From positions 36,079 to 100,078 of the forward strand of contig JAAVHC010000068.1 of the NCBI GenBank assembly GCA_014799925.1: a stretch of DNA of 64,000 nt, read 5' to 3'. The notes below the pieces were generated by a model that saw only the letters and a list, made by a program, of their open reading frames with translations, was not told the DNA's origin and did not search any database. Shown piece by piece: positions 33,928 through 42,577 of this stretch (positions are counted from its first letter, which is position 1; each line of letters begins with the position of its first letter). The DNA comes from Oscillibacter sp. (GTDB lineage: Bacteria; Bacillota; Clostridia; Oscillospirales; Oscillospiraceae). The position numbers were made by a program, and so were the translations under genes.

Positions 33928-34395
33928 GTTACTTTTCCCTCGTGGGAAAAGTAACCAAAAGCACGCTAAAGGGGTCATGACCCCTTTAGAATCCCCGAAT
34001 GTTTTGTTTATTTACGCTACGACGGACCGGGTTTGATTCTACCGGCGGCACCGATCAGAACGCGCCGGATTGTTCGCCTACCCACGGGTCCTAACGATGG
34101 ACAGAGGAGCTAAGCCGCTGCTGGTCTTACTGCAAGCCATCGCCAGACGTGCGCGGCTTATCGCCGGGAGGACCCGAAGCGAGACGGTAGGGGGTGCCGA
34201 TACGCACGCTGAAATAGAAGCAGAAGAGGAGCGAAGCGGACGGCAGTCCGGTAGACAAGTAAGACTGTGCCACGGGCGCAAAACAAATAACCCCCGTAAA
34301 TATAAGGGATTCTTAAACCGTAGGTTTAAGCGACTTTTTGGGTACTTTTTGTTCGTACAAAAAGTACCCGCGGGGTCCGGGGCCGCGTAGGTCCC
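33928..34395 (-). repeat. Interspersed non-coding element, full-length copy 2 (inverted)
   Basis: The reverse complement of this stretch aligns with the element at 24838-25300. Plus-strand order is hairpin R GTTACTTTTCCC/GGGAAAAGTAAC (33928-33955); a 24-bp palindrome around AAAGGGGTCATGACCCCTTT (33965-33988); the shared interior; hairpin L2 CTTAAACC/GGTTTAAG (34312-34330); hairpin L1 GGGTACTTTTTGT/ACAAAAAGTACCC (34340-34369); and the GGGGTCCGGGGCC flank. Hairpins R, L1 and L2 differ from copy 1 by compensating base changes. No frame is preserved. The remaining bases to 34458 are leader of the phosphoesterase. Confidence 0.8.
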
Positions 34396-34458
34396 GGGGC
34401 GGCAAATAGAAACCACCATCCCTTGCCCTGGAAGGGCAAAGAAAGGACAAAAAGAGAA

Positions 34459-35145
34459 ATGTCCCTCTATGCCATCGGCGACCTCCATTTATCATTAAAA
34501 GTAAATAAACCGATGGACATCTTCGGCCCGGAGTGGGCGGATCATACCGCCCGCATCGAGGCCGCCTTCTCCCGCCTGGGAGAGGACGACCTGACGGTCC
34601 TGTGCGGGGACACCTCCTGGGGAATCGACTTCGCGGAAAGCCTGGAGGACTTCCGTTTCCTCGACCGGCTGCCGGGCAGAAAGATCATTTTAAAGGGCAA
34701 CCACGACTACTGGTGGAATACCGCCGCGAAAATGAAGAAATTCTTCGCGGAAAATGGGATCACCACCCTCGACATCCTGCACAACAACTGCTTCACCTAT
34801 GGGGACTACGCTCTCTGCGGCACGCGGGGATGGTTCTACGAGGAGGAGCGGTCCGGGCACAATGAAAAGGTCCTCAACCGGGAGGCGGGAAGGCTGGAAG
34901 CCTCCCTGAAGGCCGCCGGAGAACGGCCGATCCTGGCCTTTCTGCATTATCCGCCGCTGTATACCGGCTACCGCTGCCCGGAAATCATCCGGAAGCTGGA
35001 GGAGTACCGAGTGGAGCGCTGCTTTTACGGCCATCTTCACGGCCCCACCCACAGGCGGGCCATCGAGGGAACGGTGGGAAACGTGTCCTACAGCCTGGTG
35101 GCGGCGGACTACCTGGGATTTGTTCCGAAAAAAATCTTGGATTAG
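34459..35145 (+). CDS. Metallophosphoesterase
   Basis: A calcineurin-like phosphoesterase (228 aa) with the full dinuclear-metal motif set: GDLHLS (about 7-12), GDTSWGID (about 50-57), KGNHDYWW (about 81-88) and YGHLHGP near residue 188. It is probably a cytosolic hydrolase of phosphomonoesters or diesters; the substrate is unknown. The start is ATG at 34459, with AAGAGAA or an AAAGGAC a little further up. An ATG at 34423 has no ribosome site. It is the first gene after the inverted repeat and stands alone before tig. Confidence 0.88.
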   Translation: MSLYAIGDLHLSLKVNKPMDIFGPEWADHTARIEAAFSRLGEDDLTVLCGDTSWGIDFAESLEDFRFLDRLPGRKIILKGNHDYWWNTAAKMKKFFAENGITTLDILHNNCFTYGDYALCGTRGWFYEEERSGHNEKVLNREAGRLEASLKAAGERPILAFLHYPPLYTGYRCPEIIRKLEEYRVERCFYGHLHGPTHRRAIEGTVGNVSYSLVAADYLGFVPKKILD

Positions 35146-35157
35146 GGAAAAAAACAC

Positions 35158-35186
35158 TGGAAATATTTAACTTAATGTGATATAAT
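35158..35186 (+). promoter_or_regulatory. Promoter of tig
   Basis: An extended -10 TGATATAAT ends at 35186. The -35 candidate TGGAAA (35158-35163) matches 4 of 6 and has a 17-nt spacer. It lies 50 bp before the tig ATG. Confidence 0.65.
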
Positions 35187-35235
35187 AACATCTTGGCTGA
35201 CTGTATACGGCCACAGTAAACGGAGGAAAAGTAAT

Positions 35236-36624
35236 ATGAGTGTAAAAAGCTGTGAAAAACTGGAAAAAAGTATGGTCGCGCTGACCGTGGAGGTGAGCGC
35301 CGCCGATTTTGAGGCTGCCGTTGAGAAGGCATACAGGAAGCAGCGCGGGAGCATCCGTCTGCCCGGCTTCCGGCCCGGCAAGGCCCCCCGCAAGATGATC
35401 GAGAATATGTACGGCCCCGCCATCTTCTACGAAGAGGCCGTGAACACCGCCCTGCCCGACGCCTACGCCGCCGCCGTCAAGGAAGCGGAGCTGGAGGTCG
35501 TGGGCTATCCCGAGGTGGAGCTGCTGAACGTGGGCAAGGAGGGCTTCTCCTTCAAGGCCGCCGTGGCGGTCTATCCTGAGGTCACCCTGGGCCAGTATAA
35601 GGGCATCGAGGCCCCCAGGGCGGAGGTCAGCGTCTCCGACGAGGACGTGGACAAGCGCCTGAAGGAAATGGCCGACCGCAACGGCCGCATGGTGAGCGTG
35701 GACGACCGCCCGGTTCAGCAGGGCGACACGGCCAACATCGACTTCGAGGGCTTCCTGGAGGGCGTGCCCTTCGACGGCGGAAAGGGCGATAATTTTGACC
35801 TGGAGATCGGCTCCGGCAGCTTCGTTCCCGGCTTTGAGGATCAGGTGGCCGGCATGTCCGTGGACGAGGAGAAGGACATCGACATCACCTTCCCCGAGGA
35901 CTATCACGCCGACCTGGCCGGCAAGGCCGTGGTGTTCCACGTGAAGGTCAACTCCATCAAGGTCAAGGACGTGCCCGCCCTGGACGACGAGTTCGCCAAG
36001 GACGTGTCCGAGCTGGACACGCTGGAGGAGCTGAAAAAGGACGTCCGGGAGAAGCTGACGGCGGAGCGGGAAGAGGCCGCCAGGCGGGCCTTTGAGGACG
36101 CCGTCATGAACAAGGTGGCCGAGGGCATCCAGGCGGATATCCCGGACGCCATGATCGACGAGCAGGCCCGCCGGTTCGTGGAAAACTTCAAGATGCAGAT
36201 CCAGTCCCAGGGCATCCCTTACGACCAGTACATGAAGATGACTAATATGGACGAGAGCAAGCTGCTGGAGGACGCCAAGGCCCCCGCCGCCGGACAGGTG
36301 CGGATGGATCTGGCCATTGCCGCCATCGTCAAGGCGGAAAACCTGGAGGCGTCCGACGAGGACGTGGAGGAGGAGTTTGCCAAGATGGCCGGACAGTATG
36401 GCATGAACGTGGAGGACGTGAAGAAGTATATGTCCGCCGAGGTAATCAGGGAGCAGGTGACCCGGAGCAAGGCGGTTGACCTGGTGACCGCCGCCGCCGT
36501 GGCCGTCAAGCCCGAGGAGGCCCCCGCCAAAGAGTCCGGGGAGGAGGCCCCCGCCGAAAAGCCCAAGCGTACCCGGAAGAAGAAAACCGAAGAGCCCAGG
36601 GAAGAGGCTCCCGCCGAGGAGTAA
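35236..36624 (+). CDS. tig: Trigger factor
   Basis: A ribosome-bound chaperone with peptidyl-prolyl isomerase activity (462 aa). The N-terminal ribosome-binding domain has the signature GFRPGKAPRKMIE (about 39-51; usual GFRxGKxP). The FKBP-type domain (about 155-240) has GDTANIDFEGFLEGVPFDGG. The rest is the helical C-terminal domain. A Pro/Glu/Ala/Lys-rich tail (about 425-462) is longer than usual and looks disordered. The start follows GGAGGAAA. It heads the row tig-clpP-clpX-lon, a protein-quality block common in bacteria. Confidence 0.96.
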   Translation: MSVKSCEKLEKSMVALTVEVSAADFEAAVEKAYRKQRGSIRLPGFRPGKAPRKMIENMYGPAIFYEEAVNTALPDAYAAAVKEAELEVVGYPEVELLNVGKEGFSFKAAVAVYPEVTLGQYKGIEAPRAEVSVSDEDVDKRLKEMADRNGRMVSVDDRPVQQGDTANIDFEGFLEGVPFDGGKGDNFDLEIGSGSFVPGFEDQVAGMSVDEEKDIDITFPEDYHADLAGKAVVFHVKVNSIKVKDVPALDDEFAKDVSELDTLEELKKDVREKLTAEREEAARRAFEDAVMNKVAEGIQADIPDAMIDEQARRFVENFKMQIQSQGIPYDQYMKMTNMDESKLLEDAKAPAAGQVRMDLAIAAIVKAENLEASDEDVEEEFAKMAGQYGMNVEDVKKYMSAEVIREQVTRSKAVDLVTAAAVAVKPEEAPAKESGEEAPAEKPKRTRKKKTEEPREEAPAEE

Positions 36625-36759
36625 GCGTACTAATTCCCGCCTGAATTGGGTATGATACCACAGAATCCATTTTCCGGAATGCAGGAAGCGCGGGCAGACC
36701 GGAGCATCTTTCACATTGATGCCTTCTCTCTCGGGAAAAGCGTCAGGAGGTAATATATC

Positions 36760-37341
36760 ATGAGTTTAGTTCCTTATGTAGTGGAGCAGACCAACCGGGG
36801 AGAGCGGTCCTATGACATTTTCTCCCGCCTGCTCAATGACCGCATCATCTTCCTGGGGGAAGAGGTGAACGCTACCACCGCCAGCCTGGTCGTGGCGCAG
36901 CTGCTGTATCTGGAGGCGCAGGACCCCGACAAGGAGATCCAGCTGTATATCAACAGCCCCGGCGGCTCCGTCACCGACGGCATGGCCATTTATGACACCA
37001 TGCAGTATATCAAGTGCGACGTGTCCACCATCTGCGTCGGCATGGCCGCCAGCATGGGCGCGTTCCTGCTGTCCTCCGGGACCAAGGGCAAGCGTCTCGC
37101 CCTGCCCAACGCGGAGATCATGATCCACCAGCCCAGCGCCGGCACCAAGGGCCAGGTCACCGACATGGCCATCCACCTGCGGCGGCTGGAGATCATCAAG
37201 AAACGGCTGAACGTCATCCTGGCGGACAACACCGGGCAGAGCGTGGAGACCGTCACCGCCGACTGCGAGCGGGATAATTTCATGACCGCCGAGGAGGCCA
37301 GGGAGTACGGCCTTATTGACAAGGTTATCTATTCCAGATAA
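36760..37341 (+). CDS. clpP: ATP-dependent Clp protease proteolytic subunit
   Basis: ClpP (193 aa, normal) forms the tetradecameric proteolytic chamber used with ClpX. The catalytic Ser is in [11 protein letters not shown] (Ser about 97), His in IMIHQPSAG (about 122) and Asp in the helix around residue 171. The N-terminus [19 protein letters not shown] is typical; ClpP is often trimmed there. The start follows an excellent AGGAGGT. It lies 135 bp after tig and 75 bp before clpX. Confidence 0.98.
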   Translation: MSLVPYVVEQTNRGERSYDIFSRLLNDRIIFLGEEVNATTASLVVAQLLYLEAQDPDKEIQLYINSPGGSVTDGMAIYDTMQYIKCDVSTICVGMAASMGAFLLSSGTKGKRLALPNAEIMIHQPSAGTKGQVTDMAIHLRRLEIIKKRLNVILADNTGQSVETVTADCERDNFMTAEEAREYGLIDKVIYSR

Positions 37342-37354
37342 GCACCAAATCAAA

Positions 37355-37396
37355 TTTTATTCCTTCGGCGATGATCTCATTGCCGGGGGAATAAAA
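37355..37396 (+). promoter_or_regulatory. Hairpin in the clpP-clpX gap
   Basis: TTTTATTCC (37355-37363) can pair with GGAATAAAA (37388-37396), with an inner CGGC/GCCG, leaving the clpX ribosome site just outside. It may tune clpX translation or mRNA processing; no T-run is present. Confidence 0.35.
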
Positions 37397-37416
37397 CGGG
37401 GGAGAGGAAAATTCCT

Positions 37417-38688
37417 ATGAACGACGAGCCCAAAAAGTCTTTACGCTGCTCCTTCTGCGGCAAACGGGAGACGGAAGTGCGGCGGATGCTGCAAGGACCC
37501 GGCGCCCGGATCTGCGACCAATGCGTCCAGCTGTGCGTGGGCCTGCTGGAGGAGGAGCTGGGCAGCCATGCGGGCATGCCGCCGGTGGAGCTTCCGGAGC
37601 GCCTGCCTACGCCGCGGGAGGTCCGGAAGATCATGGACCAGTATGTAATCGGCCAGGAAAATGCCAAGGTGGCCCTCTCCGTGGCGGTGTATAATCATTA
37701 CAAGCGGATCCAGTTCGGGGACGACGGCGAGGATGTAGAGCTGCAAAAGAGCAACATCCTGATGATCGGGCCCACCGGCAGCGGCAAGACCCATATCGCG
37801 CAGACCCTGGCCCGGATTTTGCAGGTTCCCTTCGCCATTGCCGACGCGACGACCCTTACCGAGGCGGGCTACGTGGGCGACGACGTGGAGAACATCCTGC
37901 TGCGCCTGCTTCAGGCGGCGGACTACGACGTGGAGCTGGCGGAGCACGGCATCATCTACGTGGACGAGATCGACAAGATCGCCCGGAAGAGCGAGAATAC
38001 CTCCATTACCCGGGATGTGTCCGGCGAGGGCGTGCAGCAGGCTCTGCTGAAGATCCTGGAGGGCACTGTGGCCAACGTCCCGCCCCAGGGAGGCCGCAAG
38101 CATCCCCAGCAGGAATTTATTCAGATCAACACAAAGAACATTCTCTTCATCTGCGGCGGCGCCTTCGACGGCCTGGACAAGATCATCGAGCGGCGCACCG
38201 ACAGGCGGGGATTGGGCTTTGACGCTCCCATCCAGAGCAAGAGGGACCGGGACGTGGGCGTCATCCTCAAGGAGGTCCAGCCCCACGACCTGCTGAAGTT
38301 CGGCATCATCCCGGAGCTGGTGGGCCGTCTGCCCATTATCGCGCCCCTGGATTCCCTCCATCGCGAGGACCTGGTGCGCATCCTGACCGAGCCGAAGAAC
38401 GCTCTGGTGAAGCAGTATGAGAAGCTGCTCTCCTATGACCATGTGGAGCTGACCTTTGCCGACGGAGCCCTGGAGGCCGTGGCGGACAAAGCCATCGAGC
38501 GGAACATTGGGGCCCGGGGCCTGCGGGCGGTGATGGAAGGCGTCCTGACGGACATCATGTATGAGATTCCCTCCGATCCCTTGGTCCGGCGGGTCGTCAT
38601 TACCCCGGCCTGCGTGCGGGGAGAGTGCGGGCCTACGCTGGTCCGCAAGGGCGGCGGCGATGAGACCGTATCCAATCCGGCGTCCTGA
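37417..38688 (+). CDS. clpX: ATP-dependent Clp protease ATPase subunit ClpX
   Basis: An AAA+ unfoldase (423 aa) feeding substrates to ClpP. The N-terminal zinc-binding domain has four Cys in CSFCGK and CDQCVQLC (about 10-44). Walker A is [11 protein letters not shown] (about 118-128), Walker [12 protein letters not shown], and the ClpP-binding and pore regions follow. The start follows GAGAGGAAAA. It is followed by a terminator before lon, so lon may be transcribed separately. Confidence 0.98.
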   Translation: MNDEPKKSLRCSFCGKRETEVRRMLQGPGARICDQCVQLCVGLLEEELGSHAGMPPVELPERLPTPREVRKIMDQYVIGQENAKVALSVAVYNHYKRIQFGDDGEDVELQKSNILMIGPTGSGKTHIAQTLARILQVPFAIADATTLTEAGYVGDDVENILLRLLQAADYDVELAEHGIIYVDEIDKIARKSENTSITRDVSGEGVQQALLKILEGTVANVPPQGGRKHPQQEFIQINTKNILFICGGAFDGLDKIIERRTDRRGLGFDAPIQSKRDRDVGVILKEVQPHDLLKFGIIPELVGRLPIIAPLDSLHREDLVRILTEPKNALVKQYEKLLSYDHVELTFADGALEAVADKAIERNIGARGLRAVMEGVLTDIMYEIPSDPLVRRVVITPACVRGECGPTLVRKGGGDETVSNPAS

Positions 38689-38719
38689 CGGGCGTATGTT
38701 GTGACAAGAAAATGAGTTC

Positions 38720-38752
38720 GGGGGGCGGGATACTGCCCCCCTTTCTCTTCTT
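38720..38752 (+). terminator. Terminator after clpX
   Basis: The stem GGGGGGC/GCCCCCC with an 8-nt loop (38720-38741) is followed by TTTCTCTTCTT, 31 bp after the clpX stop and 36 bp before the lon ATG. Confidence 0.75.
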
Positions 38753-38777
38753 GAGAGGGAATAAGGAGATCTGACCA

Positions 38778-41183
38778 ATGGATATGAATGAAAATACAAG
38801 CATGAATATGCCGGTGCTGGCCCTGCGGGGGCTGACCATCTTCCCCGGCTGTGTCCTCAGCTTCGACGTGGAGCGGGAAATCTCCATCCGCGCCCTGGAG
38901 CGCGCCATGGAGCGGGATCAGTACATTTTCCTGGTGGCCCAGCGGGAGACCGCCACGGATCAGCCGGGAGAGAGGGACCTGTATACCGTGGGCACCATGT
39001 CGATGATCCGGCAGGTGCTCCGCATCGGCGACGCCACGGTCCGGGTCATCATGGAGGGCAAGAGCCGGGCGCGGCTGCGGCGGCTGTGGCAGTCGGAGCC
39101 CTATCTTCAGGGCAACGTGGAGCCCCTGCGGGAAAGCCGGACCCGGATTTCCGAGTCCCAGCTGGAGGCGCTGCTGCGGCAGACCTGTTCCAATTTTGTG
39201 GAGTACGCCGCCCAGGCGCCCCGCATGGGGGAGGAGATTGCCGCCGCCATCATGGGCGACCGGGACCCCGGACATCTGGCGGATTTCATCGCGCAGAATA
39301 TTATGCTCCGTTACCAGGACAGGCAGGAGATCCTGGAGGAGCTGCGTCCCGTGCCCCGGCTGAGAAAGGTCAACGAGCTGCTGGCCCGCGAGGTGGAGGT
39401 GCTCTCCTTTGAGCACGAGCTGGAGGGTCAGATCCGCCGGGAGATGGGAGAGGTCCAGCGGGACCACATCATCCGGGAGCAGATCCGCCTGCTTCAGCAG
39501 GAGCTGGGGGAGGACGAGGACAGCGAGCTGACCGAGTACCGGATGAAGATCGGCGGGCTGAAGCTGACGGACGAAATCCGGGAGAAATTGTTCAAAGAGG
39601 TGGACCGGCTGGCAAAGCAGCCCTACTCCAGCGCCGAGGCCTCCGTGATCCGCAATTACCTGGACGTGTGCCTGGAGATGCCCTGGGGACAGGAGACCCG
39701 CGAGCGGGCCAGCGTGGCCGCCGCCAGAAAGCTGCTGGACCGGGACCACTTCGGCCTGGAGAAGGTAAAGGAGCGCATCCTGGAGTTCATCGCCGTGCGG
39801 CAGATCAACCCGGACGCCAAGGGGCAGATCATCTGCCTGGTGGGCCCTCCGGGAGTGGGCAAGACGTCCATCGCCATCTCTGTGGCGAAGGCGCTGAACC
39901 GGAAGCTGGCCCGCCTCAGCCTGGGCGGCGTCCGGGACGAGGCGGACGTCCGGGGCCACCGGAAGACCTACATAGGGGCCATGCCGGGGCGGATCGTGAC
40001 AGCCATTTCCCAGAGCGGCAGCATGAACCCGCTGCTGCTGCTGGATGAAATCGACAAGATGGGCAGCGACTACCGGGGAGACCCCTCGGCGGCCATGCTC
40101 GAGGTGCTGGACGGCGAGCAGAACTATGCCTTCCGGGACCACTTCCTGGAGATCCCACTGGATTTGAGCCGTGTGCTGTTCATCACCACCGCCAACACCA
40201 CCTCTACCATTCCCCGGCCCCTGCTGGACCGGATGGAGGTGATCGAGCTGACCAGCTATACCGATGAGGAGAAGCTGGAAATCGCCAAGCGGTATCTGCT
40301 GCCCAAGCAGATGAAGGAGCACGGACTGGCCAGGTCCGCCCTGCGGGTCAGCGACGAGGCCATCCGGGCCGCCATTACCGGATACACAAGGGAATCCGGC
40401 GTCCGCTCCCTGGAGCGGCTGATGGGCAAGCTGTGCCGCAAGACCGCCATGCGCCTGGTGTCCCAGGAGGCCAGGCGGGTGACGGTCACGCCGGAGAACC
40501 TGGAGGATTTCCTGGGGGTGCGGCGCTATGCGCCGCCGGTGCTGGACAGGGACCCTGTGGGCGTGGTCAACGGCCTGGCCTGGACCGAGGCGGGCGGCGA
40601 GCTGCTGGAGGTGGAGGTCAACGTCATGGAGGGCACCGGCAAGCTGGAGCTCACCGGCAACCTGGGGGACGTGATGAAGGAGTCCGCCCATGCCGCCGTC
40701 AGCTGCATCCGCAGCAGGACCGCTCAGCTGGGCATCGACCCGGAATTCTATAAAAACAAGGACATTCACATCCACTTCCCGGAGGGGGCTGTGCCCAAGG
40801 ACGGTCCCTCCGCCGGCGTGGCCATCACCACCGCCGTGGTTTCCGCCCTGACGGGGCGGCGGGTCCGCTCAGAGGCCGCCATGACCGGCGAGGTGACCCT
40901 GCGGGGCCGGGTGCTGGCCATCGGCGGCCTGAAGGAAAAAACCATGGCCGCCAAGCGAAACGGCATCAAGACGGTTTTGATCCCAAAGGAGAACCTCCGC
41001 GACCTGGCGGAGATTGACCCGGTGGTGCGCGAGGCGCTGCGGTTTGTCCCGGCGGAGAGCGTTGACACGGTTCTCGCCGAGGCGCTGCGGCCTGTCGAGG
41101 CCGTAGCCGGGACCGAGGCCGCCGGAGAGCCTGTTTTCAGCGCTTTTGTTCCCATGGAGAAGGAGGTTCCGCTCCGGCAGTAG
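38778..41183 (+). CDS. lon: ATP-dependent protease Lon
   Basis: Lon (801 aa) is an ATP-dependent protease for misfolded and regulatory proteins. The N-terminal substrate-binding domain (about 10-200) is followed by the AAA+ module with Walker A GPPGVGKTSIA (about 356-366) and Walker B LLLLDEIDKMG. The protease domain has the catalytic Ser in KDGPSAGVAI and Lys in LKEKTMAAKR, the usual Ser-Lys dyad. The start follows AAGGAG. It ends the tig-clp-lon block. Confidence 0.97.
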   Translation: MDMNENTSMNMPVLALRGLTIFPGCVLSFDVEREISIRALERAMERDQYIFLVAQRETATDQPGERDLYTVGTMSMIRQVLRIGDATVRVIMEGKSRARLRRLWQSEPYLQGNVEPLRESRTRISESQLEALLRQTCSNFVEYAAQAPRMGEEIAAAIMGDRDPGHLADFIAQNIMLRYQDRQEILEELRPVPRLRKVNELLAREVEVLSFEHELEGQIRREMGEVQRDHIIREQIRLLQQELGEDEDSELTEYRMKIGGLKLTDEIREKLFKEVDRLAKQPYSSAEASVIRNYLDVCLEMPWGQETRERASVAAARKLLDRDHFGLEKVKERILEFIAVRQINPDAKGQIICLVGPPGVGKTSIAISVAKALNRKLARLSLGGVRDEADVRGHRKTYIGAMPGRIVTAISQSGSMNPLLLLDEIDKMGSDYRGDPSAAMLEVLDGEQNYAFRDHFLEIPLDLSRVLFITTANTTSTIPRPLLDRMEVIELTSYTDEEKLEIAKRYLLPKQMKEHGLARSALRVSDEAIRAAITGYTRESGVRSLERLMGKLCRKTAMRLVSQEARRVTVTPENLEDFLGVRRYAPPVLDRDPVGVVNGLAWTEAGGELLEVEVNVMEGTGKLELTGNLGDVMKESAHAAVSCIRSRTAQLGIDPEFYKNKDIHIHFPEGAVPKDGPSAGVAITTAVVSALTGRRVRSEAAMTGEVTLRGRVLAIGGLKEKTMAAKRNGIKTVLIPKENLRDLAEIDPVVREALRFVPAESVDTVLAEALRPVEAVAGTEAAGEPVFSAFVPMEKEVPLRQ

Positions 41184-41333
41184 GGGTTGGATGGTTCTGA
41201 CCCTTGGTCCGGGGGCTAAGATTGTGCGACGGCCACTCGATGTGGCCGCTGCACAATCGTTGATACTTTTCCCACGAGGGAAAAGCACATAACGCCCCGC
41301 CCGCAGGGCGCGGGAGATGAAAGGAGGAAGTCA
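41184..41333. repeat. Two repeat-type hairpins between lon and engB
   Basis: The hairpin GATTGTGC...GGCCACTCGATGTGGCC...GCACAATC (41220-41258) is almost the same as the one at 17657-17694 in the dcw insert. It is followed by CTTTTCCC/GGGAAAAG with loop ACGA (41267-41286), the core of the right-end hairpin of the large elements. A GCCCCGCCC...GGGCGCGGG stem precedes the engB ribosome site. No gene is present. Confidence 0.65.
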
Positions 41334-41930
41334 ATGCCTCTGAATTTCAATAAAGTAGAGTTCGTCCGTTCCGCCGTGAAAAAAGAGGATTTCCTCCGGG
41401 ACGGCCTGCCGCAGATGGCTTTCGCGGGCCGGTCCAACGTGGGAAAGAGTTCTGTCATCAACCGGCTGGTGAACCGGAAGAATTTCGCCCGGGTGGGCGC
41501 GTCGCCGGGGAAAACCAGTCAGATCAACTATTTCCGTATCGACGGGGGAGCCTGCCTGGTGGACCTGCCGGGGTACGGCTACGCCAAGGTGTCCAAGGCG
41601 GAGCGGGACCGCTGGGGGCGGCTGATGGAGAGCTATTTTGCCTCCGGGCTGATTACTCTGGGGGTCATGATCGTAGACGCACGGCACAAGCCCACCGCTG
41701 ACGACGTGACCATGGCAAACTGGTTCTATGACGCGGAGTGCCCGCTGGTGGTCGTGGCAAACAAGCTGGACAAGCTGAAAAAGTCGGAGATCGAGCCCAA
41801 TTTGCTGCGTATCCGGGAAACCCTGGATCTGCGGGAGGGGGACGGGCTGGTTCCCTTCTCCGCCGAGCGGGGAGACGGGAAGGAGCTGCTGATTTCCTGC
41901 CTGCTGGCCGCGCTGGAGGATGGGGTATGA
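41334..41930 (+). CDS. engB: Ribosome biogenesis GTP-binding protein EngB (YsxC/YihA)
   Basis: An EngB-family GTPase (198 aa) involved in 50S assembly. G1 is GRSNVGKSSVINRL (about 30-43), G3 DLPGYGYAK (about 74-82) and G4 ANKLDKLKK (about 142-150). The N-terminus FNKVEFVRSAVKK is typical. The start follows AAAGGAGGA. In Bacillus ysxC follows lonA, and the same order lon-engB is seen here. Its stop overlaps the next ATG (ATGA). Confidence 0.96.
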   Translation: MPLNFNKVEFVRSAVKKEDFLRDGLPQMAFAGRSNVGKSSVINRLVNRKNFARVGASPGKTSQINYFRIDGGACLVDLPGYGYAKVSKAERDRWGRLMESYFASGLITLGVMIVDARHKPTADDVTMANWFYDAECPLVVVANKLDKLKKSEIEPNLLRIRETLDLREGDGLVPFSAERGDGKELLISCLLAALEDGV

Positions 41931-42439
41931 AGCTGAAACAGCCCCTTCTGGGAGAGCGGATCGTCATTCGGGACTACACACCAGAGGATCTGGCCTTCTC
42001 CACGGATATGTGGTTCGACCCGGAAAACGGAAAGTACCTCAGCGATCCTACCCGGGAATACGTGGACGAGGTGTTTCAAAGAGCTCTGGACGGCTTGCAG
42101 GACAGCAAGGACGGGTACTATCTCATTGCGGAACTGCGCTCTGGCGGGGAGCGGATCGGCACCTGCTGTGCGTTTCCGGATAAAGATGTCTATGACATCG
42201 GCTACTGCATCCATAAAAGCCGCTGGAAGCAGGGATTCGGCACAGAGGTGGTCAACCTTCTGATGAGCTGGGTCCGGGACCAGGGCGGGACCGCCGTCAC
42301 GGCGGAGGCCGCTGAGGAGAACCGGGCTTCCTGCGCTCTGCTGGAAAAGTGCGGGTTTGCCGTGGTGCGGGAGAGTTCCTTCAAAAAGTATCATATGGAT
42401 GTTTCGTTTGACAGCTTTATCTATGAGAAGAAGCTGTAA
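41927..42439 (+). CDS. GNAT-family N-acetyltransferase (RimJ/RimL-like)
   Basis: A 170-aa GNAT protein of the RimJ/RimL-like type that acetylates unknown amines or protein N-termini. ERIVIRDYTPEDL (about 9-21) opens the domain. Motif A is IHKSRWKQGFGTEVVNLL (about 98-115) and motif B AEENRASCALLEKCGF. It overlaps engB by 4 bp (ATGA), so it is translationally coupled to it. It ends at a strong terminator. Confidence 0.88.
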   Translation: MKLKQPLLGERIVIRDYTPEDLAFSTDMWFDPENGKYLSDPTREYVDEVFQRALDGLQDSKDGYYLIAELRSGGERIGTCCAFPDKDVYDIGYCIHKSRWKQGFGTEVVNLLMSWVRDQGGTAVTAEAAEENRASCALLEKCGFAVVRESSFKKYHMDVSFDSFIYEKKL

Positions 42440-42441
42440 TG

Positions 42442-42480
42442 AAAAAACTCCCTGCGGACTTGGTCCGCAGGGAGTTTTTT
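42442..42480 (+). terminator. Terminator of the engB-GNAT unit (bidirectional)
   Basis: A 17-bp stem, AAAAAACTCCCTGCGGA/TCCGCAGGGAGTTTTTT with a 5-nt loop, lies 2 bp after the stop. It is symmetric with T-runs both ways and can also serve the convergent EF-G-like gene. Confidence 0.93.
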
Positions 42481-42577
42481 CATATGGTGATTGCTTTCGT
42501 TACCGTGCGGCAATTCCGGATGTCGCAGGAAAGAGCGGATTGGCCGCCCGCCCAAGGCTTGGCCGTCCGTCCAGGGA

